A stretch of DNA of 64,000 nt, taken from positions 9,874,742-9,938,741 of the forward strand of contig OZ026625.1 of assembly GCA_964020975.1 (NCBI GenBank), given 5' to 3'. The DNA is from Hermodice carunculata (taxonomy: Eukaryota; Annelida; Polychaeta; Eunicida; Amphinomidae). Made by a program: the position numbers and the translations under genes. Under the pieces are notes generated by a model. The model was not told where the DNA came from. It saw only the letters and a list, made by a program, of their open reading frames with translations, and did no database searches. This document shows, in pieces, positions 37,251 to 64,000 of this stretch; position 1 is the stretch's first letter, and each line of letters opens with the position of its first letter.

Positions 37251-37394
37251 CAGCAAAACCTCTCCAGCTGAACACCTCTGTAAGACGAACACCTTTCCTT
37301 GGTCCCAATTTTGTTTTTGAATAGTGTATGAACAATTCTAATCCACAGCCTTTTATTCACTTCCAATTGGGTTCACCTCAGGGAGGTTTCACTG
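37251..37394. mobile_element. TA-flanked MITE, CAGCAAAACCTC...GAGGTTTCACTG
   Basis: Inverted termini CAGCAAAACCTC and GAGGTTTCACTG are bracketed by TA on both sides (37249-37250, 37395-37396). Size 144 bp. A TA target and these termini suggest a Tc1/mariner-type non-autonomous element. Confidence 0.65.
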
Positions 37395-38554
37395 TACTCT
37401 GCATAGATATAGCAATCAAATCGAATCACTGAAAAACTGCACAAAATTAAAAATGCTTCCATCTATGTTTGGTGGCTTCTTAATTACGTTGACACTGCAC
37501 ATTTTGTTGTTTTGCTTCTCCACAATGTGGGAATGATTTCAAAGTTTCAAAAATATCCATACTTGTAGCATGTACCTAACAAGCATGGGAGAAGCCATAG
37601 AATTTGTTTGTTTGCTGATTTATGAACAAGCAAAATTCGCAGGCTCCTTTGATTTGTAGTGTGAGTAACCCCAAACAAGCATTTTCAAATGGATTTTTTA
37701 ATGGACTTGAAGTATGTACTATCCTTTTCTTAAGAGACTTCATCACAAGATATCCAAATAGTCTATGTACTTAATTAAAATGAGTTGTTAGCATATTTGA
37801 CCTGGGCTTTACACATGCATGCATGCATGCACACACGCACGCACACACACACACATATATATCCAATGAAATTATTTGCTTTCATGCTGCATCCTACAAC
37901 AATGCATACGAATATTCTGTATTAATATAAGGAGGCCCCTTAAAATTCTATGTGATTCGTCAGCTTTTTCATAATTTCATCTTCGATGATCATTAAAAAT
38001 TGTACGGAGTACAGTATTTCAAGAAGTTTGCTGCATCTCTCATGTTTCTACATCCAGAGAGACTACAAATAAAACATTCTGAACTTCTCTGCACTCAACA
38101 CTGTATATATTTATACATCCAGTTGATGACACAAGAACACACATACCACCCACACTCTAACACATTTAAAGCATATTATCTGGTCACGTACAAGCTGGCG
38201 GGCATCCTGAAATGTGTTACGCATGATGCAGTGAATTGTTTGATTTCAGTGGATTTACAAGAAACATGGTACTTTATTCTCTGAGCAACGCTGTGTTACT
38301 AAGGAGTACAATTTTATGACCGTTTTATGAAGAAAACTACTCAGACAAACATTCTACCACGCCAGTTTTTTCACAATTACAAAAGTATCAGAATGTGGAA
38401 TTATATAAAAATAAAGCCTTCAAACATATCCTATAGGCCTTGCAATGAAAAACTGTGGCAAGCTGCTTATAGCTCCCCTAATTCTGTTCTGCATGAACTC
38501 TCATGGAAGCTGCCTATATAATATACAACTGTGAAATTTTGTTGAGGTCAATAC

Positions 38555-38620
38555 TTAGTTTTACGGACCTAAAGCAAGAAGGCTAAGGTCAGTATTCTTT
38601 TTTCAGGTCCATAAAACTAA
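38555..38620. repeat. Foldback repeat
   Basis: TTAGTTTTACGGACCT and AGGTCCATAAAACTAA form arms with one mismatch around a 34-base centre. Confidence 0.75.
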
Positions 38621-40499
38621 CCAGTGAACGAAGCAAAAGTCCACAATTGTTTTATTTCACGAGCAGGTAACTCTTTCAAGATTATTATTTATATTATGAA
38701 GTAAATAAGACAAAAGTCCAGTTTAAAGAATTTTATTTTCAACCGACAACCTTAAAAAAGAATAAATAAGTGACTGTGAGATGGAGTTCCCAGACAGCGG
38801 AATCATAATTAGCTGTGATAAATATGTGTTGAATTTTTAAAAGTTTGACAGCTTTCAAAAGTGGTTTCTAAAGTCTCTTTCAACATTTACTGTTTAAATG
38901 ACTGCCATCTACAATGTTTCAATTGTTTAAGGCTTAAAGGTGGCTCCCAGGAGAGCGATGTGTATTTGTCTTAATAAGAGTCCCCCTAGCCACATCAATT
39001 TATATTATGTACATGTATCTTCATATTTGTGTTGATTTGCTAAAATAAATGAGTTCTGAGTTCATGATACTGACTTGTAGACATGGTCTAATTGGTGGAA
39101 TGTACCTGTTAATTAAAGTTGGAACTAGCAGTTACGTTCTACCGATTTGGTCACGCCCACAAATCAATATCATGATTCTGCTTATCTGGCCACTCCATCT
39201 CAAGTCATTAAACTATTTTCAGCTTTGCCACGTGGACCATCATAACCAATGGGATCACAGCAATCTTGAAAGAGTTTCCAGATCATAAAATAACAAGGCA
39301 TAATGTAAACAGCTCCCCTGAAAATTCTAAAGAAGTGAAGAGAGCTGCAAGAACATCCGTTTCAATGAAATTACGGGCACTGATTTTATCAGAAAAAGGT
39401 ACTTGTTTCATTTACATTGCACACCATCTAAATTGTATACTATTTGTCAGGCCACTGTACCTGATGTTGTACGATCTGTTGCAAGATTTTCGCCATTTCC
39501 TCAATTTACTTGCCTTCACATGTTCCCTCTAGATCGCCATGTTTCTGATGTGCTCCCGTTGGCCGGCGAGTGCCCACATCAGTAAACGCAATAGCAAGCC
39601 AGGGGATGCTTAGGAGGCAATTTAATTACTATCATGCCTTAAATTGACCATTGTTCATCTTATGTACTTATTCTCATGGTCTCTGATTATAATAAGCCCA
39701 ATAATATTTGCATAGTCTGACACATTTCGTCCAAAAAAAAAAGAAAATACATGTACATATAACACATCCATGATAAATATACATTGTCCTGCATTGTGTT
39801 CACTAATATATATTTCCACTTTTACCCCTCACACTGCCACTTCATTCAGAAATTGAAATCCTTCTCATGATTGGTCACAAGACAGCATGTGGCTCTCAGG
39901 TACACGTATCATGAAAACCAATGGCTGTAAAGTTCCTCAAAGCTATGAAGATATGCTACATGTCATAACTGTGTAACTTCTGGCTGCGAATCAGCATCAG
40001 TTAGGTATTTCCTAAGAATCGGCTTAAAATACCCAGAAACTGCTCTGAATACATGGTATCATTTGGGTAAAGCATGGTTAACTGGACAGTTTTACCCACT
40101 TGATTAACAATGTCTTTCTCAGAAACATCGTCTCGTGGCAACATATTTGAACTGCACTGCCTCCTAGTCATATTTCATGGACTGCTCAACAATTTATCCC
40201 TGGGGGTCACACTGCACTATTTCACCCAACAGTTTACACCATGATCTCGCACACTCACACACACACACCCCTCAACCCCCCACAAACACCCCCTCCCCCG
40301 TGTATGTACTTTTCCTTTTGTACATAGAACTAAAAGACCAAAAAACAAATTCAAAGACTCAACGAAGACTTTCCTTCCATGCTTTGCATGTAAAGTTCAC
40401 ATGCTACACCAACTTCACACCAAAGTTTTGGTCTCTTCCTATGGCTTTAAAGTATGTTGTAAAACAACACATTTCCTGTAACCATGGCAAGCTCTGCTA

Positions 40500-40632
40500 G
40501 GAATGCTTACACTTATGTTCTTATTTCACCATCTGAAAATGTCACACAAAACAGCATCTTTGTGTTCATCTTTTGATTCCTCACAGCAAATATCACAGAT
40601 GCCCTTTGGATATGTGAAAGTGTCATCGTTTC
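40500..40632 (-). other. Possible Cys-rich terminal exon, unsupported
   Basis: After an acceptor-like TTTTTCTTTACAG on the minus strand the sequence can read NDDTFTYPKGICDICCEESK and end IFRW-stop. In the phase offered by PIGK exon 10b it would instead stop after two codons. Coding status is doubtful. Confidence 0.2.
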
Positions 40633-41636
40633 TGTAAAGAAAAAAAAGAGATAAATCTTTAAATTCTCATTTACATGTAGAAGGTTTGATGATAATGAAT
40701 CAAGTGTAAGATGATGTAAACACATTCAAAATTCATACATTTTTAGAGTAAATTTATCTATTCATAAAAAAAATTATACAGTAAGTGAATACAAAAATTT
40801 CCTTTCAAACAGTCAAAATTAACAATGCATGTACCTTAATACACTTCCCTTTGATTGCTCTTTTTTAAATATTCCATATATATTACGCTCGTCTACATCA
40901 GAGTATGGGGCATTCATATTGACTGCTTTGGCCCATATCTTTCAAGCACATATCTGTATGTACGGGCAGATCTGAGGATCAAACATGGTAAAATACATTT
41001 TTCTTGTAAAACTAACAATTTTGATAAAATTTACTGTATAAAAAAGTCAGTCATGTATTTCTGACCAGATGGCGAGCTTAATATAAGAAGTCATCACAGC
41101 ATTTATAGTAAGTATTCTATCATTCCTGCATAGGTGAGTAGCACCCTTGGTTTTCCACCAGTACACTCATATGGTGGCTGATTGTCACTGTTTCCTGACT
41201 ACAGGATTAAATGGTTTGAAGGGCAATTAATATGTATACCTTATATTGCCATGTAAATCTGCTATTAACATCCAATGAACTGTCACCTCTTATGCAAGTG
41301 CATGATACACATCGTTGCACCACATCACCAACCACACGGTGCCATTTGTTGGCAGTAAGGCCTACAGTGTGTTAGCCAGCCAGGCATGCGTGTGGGTTTT
41401 GTGCTGCCAAATTCTCAAAATCACACCCACTTTTTAATGTGCACTCCCTGGATTTTAGCAAAATTATAATGCAAGAGAGAGAAGGTGCACACCCTGTTTT
41501 GAATTTTGCACACCCACTTCCCAGTCCCTCTTTTTCTGGATAATACCACGTTTGTCACTACACTGTGTTTACGTTCAACATCCTCAAAGACAGAGATTGT
41601 GCTTCATATGTATTCCCCTTAACTCAAAGAAAATGT

Positions 41637-61486
<19,850 letters not shown>

Positions 61487-62123
61487 CTTGAAAATAGTCC
61501 AAATTTGTGTGCATGAATATAAAGAAGTTGTCATTCCCGAACAAAAATAGTGCTGAATTTATATTGAACAAATGAGATAGAATGGCACAGAGAATGATAG
61601 AAAATGCTGGCAATATGCTAAAAATACATAATCTCACTGAAATACTGTATTTCTACCGATGTATCCTTTCGTGACATCAGCGGACTCCTCAAACAGGGCA
61701 AAAACACGCCGGCAAGGTGGCAAGTGTCAATAAACATTCCTAGAACATTTTCATTGGATTGGTCTGTACGTGACCCCGCCTAGTTGGGCCCGAATGGGGC
61801 ATATGCAATTATATTGATATTAAATATCGCTAATTTGTACAATTTTGGGTCGTGTCTAATTATTATTTTCTTAAATTTGGATAAAAATTAATCCCAAAAT
61901 ATTGGTAAATAATCTTAAAAGCAAACCAGAAAAATAATTTGAATGATATATGTGCCCTTTTTCCTGAACTCATATAGTATACAGTTTTCTCCTCTCCTCT
62001 TCCGGTCGCCATATTTGTTTCCCTGGATACAAACATTGGATCCGGTGTGTACATGGTGCGAGAGGACTGTCAGTCAGAGAAAACTGTGAATTTCGTATAT
62101 TGAAACTACTGACGACCCTCAAA
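61487..62123. promoter_or_regulatory. Shared PIGK/AK5 intergenic region, probable bidirectional promoter
   Basis: Only 637 bp separate the two start codons, in divergent orientation. An ETS-type CTTCCGG is at 61999-62005 next to a YY1-like GCCATATTTG at 62008-62017, and an inverted CCAAT (GATTGG) is near 61756. No TATA box is placed with confidence. ETS plus YY1 sites are common in TATA-less bidirectional promoters of housekeeping genes. The functional reading is inferred. Confidence 0.65.
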
Positions 62124-62183
62124 ATGACTACCGAAGACGCCAAGACATACTTGTCGAGGCGGGAGATACCACGTCTTTTCGAG
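62124..62183 (+). CDS. AK5: Adenylate kinase 5, first coding exon
   Basis: AK5 is a cytosolic nucleoside-monophosphate kinase with two adenylate kinase domains. It transfers phosphate from ATP to AMP and related nucleotides. This exon encodes 20 residues, MTTEDAKTYLSRREIPRLFE, against human MNTNDAKEYLARREIPQLFE, with 14 of 20 identical. The exon ends at GAG|GTAAGC in phase 0, after the LFE that precedes the SLLNGLM block in human. The kinase domains, with the P-loop, would lie beyond the window; no second exon was found up to 64000. The gene is divergent from PIGK and probably shares its promoter. Confidence 0.85.
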
Positions 62184-64000
62184 GTAAGCAACTGAATGGG
62201 CGCAAGCAGCGAAAGCTTTTGCACTTGCTAGTACTGTTTATGGTTGTTGGCTTGGCATGGTCATGATTCAGGTGTTACTGGTAGCCCCGGGGGTCCTGAG
62301 CCTAGATACGAGATGAGACTGAGAGAATAATAACCAGATGATCTAATTGTTGTAATGCCATATTAAGTTAATTTCCATGCATTGTCGATAATTATTGTCT
62401 TTGTGTATTTAAAATAGATTATATGGATCCCAAAATGTCTTGCAACTGTTAATTCAACCGTGTCACTGTCAGCAGCGGCTGGCAGGTTGACTTTTTGACA
62501 GGACAAGTGACAGATGGCCGTGTCAGTGCAGTGAGCGCCAACTGTGATTGGTACACAGTACACAGTACACAGAAAGAGATGGGAAAAAAAGTAATTAATA
62601 TCAGTAGTCTTTTATTACACAGTTTAAGTGATCATGGACTGTACATTTTTTTGTGATCCCACCACCATAATTCCCATTTTGCTATGTAGCTAAAATAGAC
62701 CAGTTTATCTTTATCTTCAGCCTTATGCTAATTTATGGTCTTTTTTCTCTTATTTTTTTTTGTTTCAATTTTTTGCAAATGTTATGACAATTACCAGTTA
62801 TATGCCTGTTTTTAACTAAACTATAGTGTCACTTAAGCTACTGACATAATAATTTGTGTGAAAATAGCAGTTGTTCAACTGTTCACATTTCACACTGTAC
62901 TGTCACTTTTGTATAATAACCAACCAGCATCTCAAGCCACCACTGCTTTAGCTGTACTACATGAATGCCTATAGTCTGCTTCAGTAATAGCTACCTTCCA
63001 AACTGACCAAAGAAATTCTGGCTTTTACTACCTGATTAATATATCTGGGATGAAGTTTCAGCATATGACAACCAGAACAGCACTTTAGAAATTAAAAACA
63101 AAATGTTTACACATCATTTGTGTGAGTCGTAGTTTATTTTTCAAATCATTTGTCAATATTGTTTGATATTTTTATCTAAAAAAGACAAATTACTGAAAAT
63201 TACAACAATGAAAAGATTGTTGACATATTATATCAACATGCTCAAGTATTCAGACATTTAGAATCCTTGCTGAAACTGCCAGTGCTGTATTTATTACTTT
63301 TATTGGGCTACCCCTTGCTGTCTGGGTAACATTGACAAACTTCACTGATGTATTACATTTATTGGGCTACTCCTGGCTATCGTGGTAACATTCACAAAAT
63401 TTAAGTAGGCAGACAGGGTTGAAAGACTATACATGAAGTCTACATTGCAAAGTTTTGCTTTACTGAACAACAAGACAAAGTTGAATCACTCTGGGTTCAC
63501 ATGGTGGCATCTGCGTTATATTCAATAGGTCTGTCGTAACTTGAGAACAGTGGACAGCTTCCATTTGGGGACTGCTGTGCTTCAACTGGTATATAATTCC
63601 ATACAGTCACTATCTGTTTATTAAAATTTTATTTCTTGATATCTTTCAAATGCCCTTGTCTGTTATTTGTAATAATGTGTCCCCTGGTCATGCTTTTACA
63701 GGTGTGTGGTCTGATAATAATGGGGCAACTTCTTCATCACCAATTTAGATCTTGCAGGTTTCTACATCTTCTGTATTTCTAACTGCTTACATTTCAGTGC
63801 TGGTAGATCTACTGTTATAAATGTAAACCATATTTTCATATCTTCAGGTGAAGTTGAATAATCATGGAATTTGTTTTGGTGTACTACTTTGTTCAACTTT
63901 TGAATAAGCTTGTACACCTAACATTTTGTAATCTATCTTTATAGGTGCGACTAGTAAATTAGCCATCACAACTGGAACAAATTTCTTGGGAGCATTTAAC
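62184..64000 (+). other. AK5: AK5 intron 1 (partial)
   Basis: No further AK5 exon is seen. A short direct repeat (TTTATTGGGCTAC with GGTAACATT, about 60-bp spacing) lies at 63292-63405. The rest is AT-rich and featureless by eye. Confidence 0.5.

Larger units (their letters stand above)
36603..41636. other. No gene recognised apart from small repeats
   Basis: A five-kilobase stretch downstream of PIGK. Short frames are present, but none has a recognised domain with paired splice sites. It includes a TA-flanked MITE (37251-37394), a foldback repeat (38555-38620) and CA-rich runs. Confidence 0.35.

Noticed and set aside
40500-40632. Cys-rich segment as the true last exon of PIGK
   Set aside because: The phase offered by exon 10b gives KR and stop, and the Cys-rich reading needs another phase. 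No homology to PIGK tails.
62184-64000. Search for AK5 exon 2 (SLLNGLM-like block)
   Set aside because: No matching coding block was seen up to the window end, so the rest of AK5 is assumed to lie to the right.

Overview
The window looks like nuclear DNA from a marine invertebrate animal. It is AT-rich, genes are split into short exons by kilobase introns with ordinary GT..AG junctions, and most of the sequence is interspersed and tandem repeat. A CR1-type LINE carrying a 2A-like peptide, a CXC-tailed multicopy protein family, FLYWCH/Mutator DNA and a GGCCCATGGGCC repeat hairpin suggest a lophotrochozoan (mollusc or brachiopod) or an ambulacrarian. The sequence alone does not settle which. 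No rRNA, tRNA, CRISPR array or prokaryotic-style gene cluster was recognised.

Three host genes are supported. (1) PIGK, the catalytic cysteine-protease subunit of GPI transamidase, is on the minus strand from 61486 to about 42.25 kb (possibly 41.64 kb). Nine phase-consistent exons carry the His and Cys catalytic residues, followed by at least two competing 3' ends. (2) The first coding exon of AK5 (adenylate kinase 5) is on the plus strand at 62124-62183, head to head with PIGK and about 640 bp from its start codon. PIGK and AK5 are also head-to-head neighbours in human, so this looks like old microsynteny around a shared promoter region. (3) An unidentified three-exon coiled-coil protein of about 378 residues is on the minus strand at 27.1-31.3 kb.

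Layout: 0-2.5 kb, a four-copy 360-bp tandem repeat and a MITE. 3.6-4.6 kb, a nuclear-receptor-half-site-like tandem array and an inverted repeat head. 5.3-10.0 kb, a decayed CXC-tail multicopy coding element flanked by inverted copies of a 175-bp tandem repeat. 10.3-12.2 kb, a hAT-like MITE and LINE pieces. 12.9-19.4 kb, a cluster of one element family with hairpin heads, CTTT microsatellites, about 130-bp core repeats and hairpin-CTAG tails (Helitron/pearl-like). 19.9-23.8 kb, a piggyBac-type MITE and more tandem arrays. 23.9-25.7 kb, a composite repeat that recurs at 51.2-52.7 kb. 27.1-31.3 kb, the coiled-coil gene. 31.3-41.6 kb, repeats and no recognised gene. 41.6-61.5 kb, PIGK, whose introns hold MITEs, a LINE 5' piece with a palindrome cluster inserted, and a Mutator-like element with a perfect 9-bp target duplication. 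62.1-64.0 kb, the start of AK5.

The points most worth following up are a 52-bp tandem triplication that copies the 5' splice site of the PIGK catalytic-Cys exon three times, the alternative PIGK C-terminal exons, the PIGK-AK5 linkage, and the hairpin-ended tandem-core elements.
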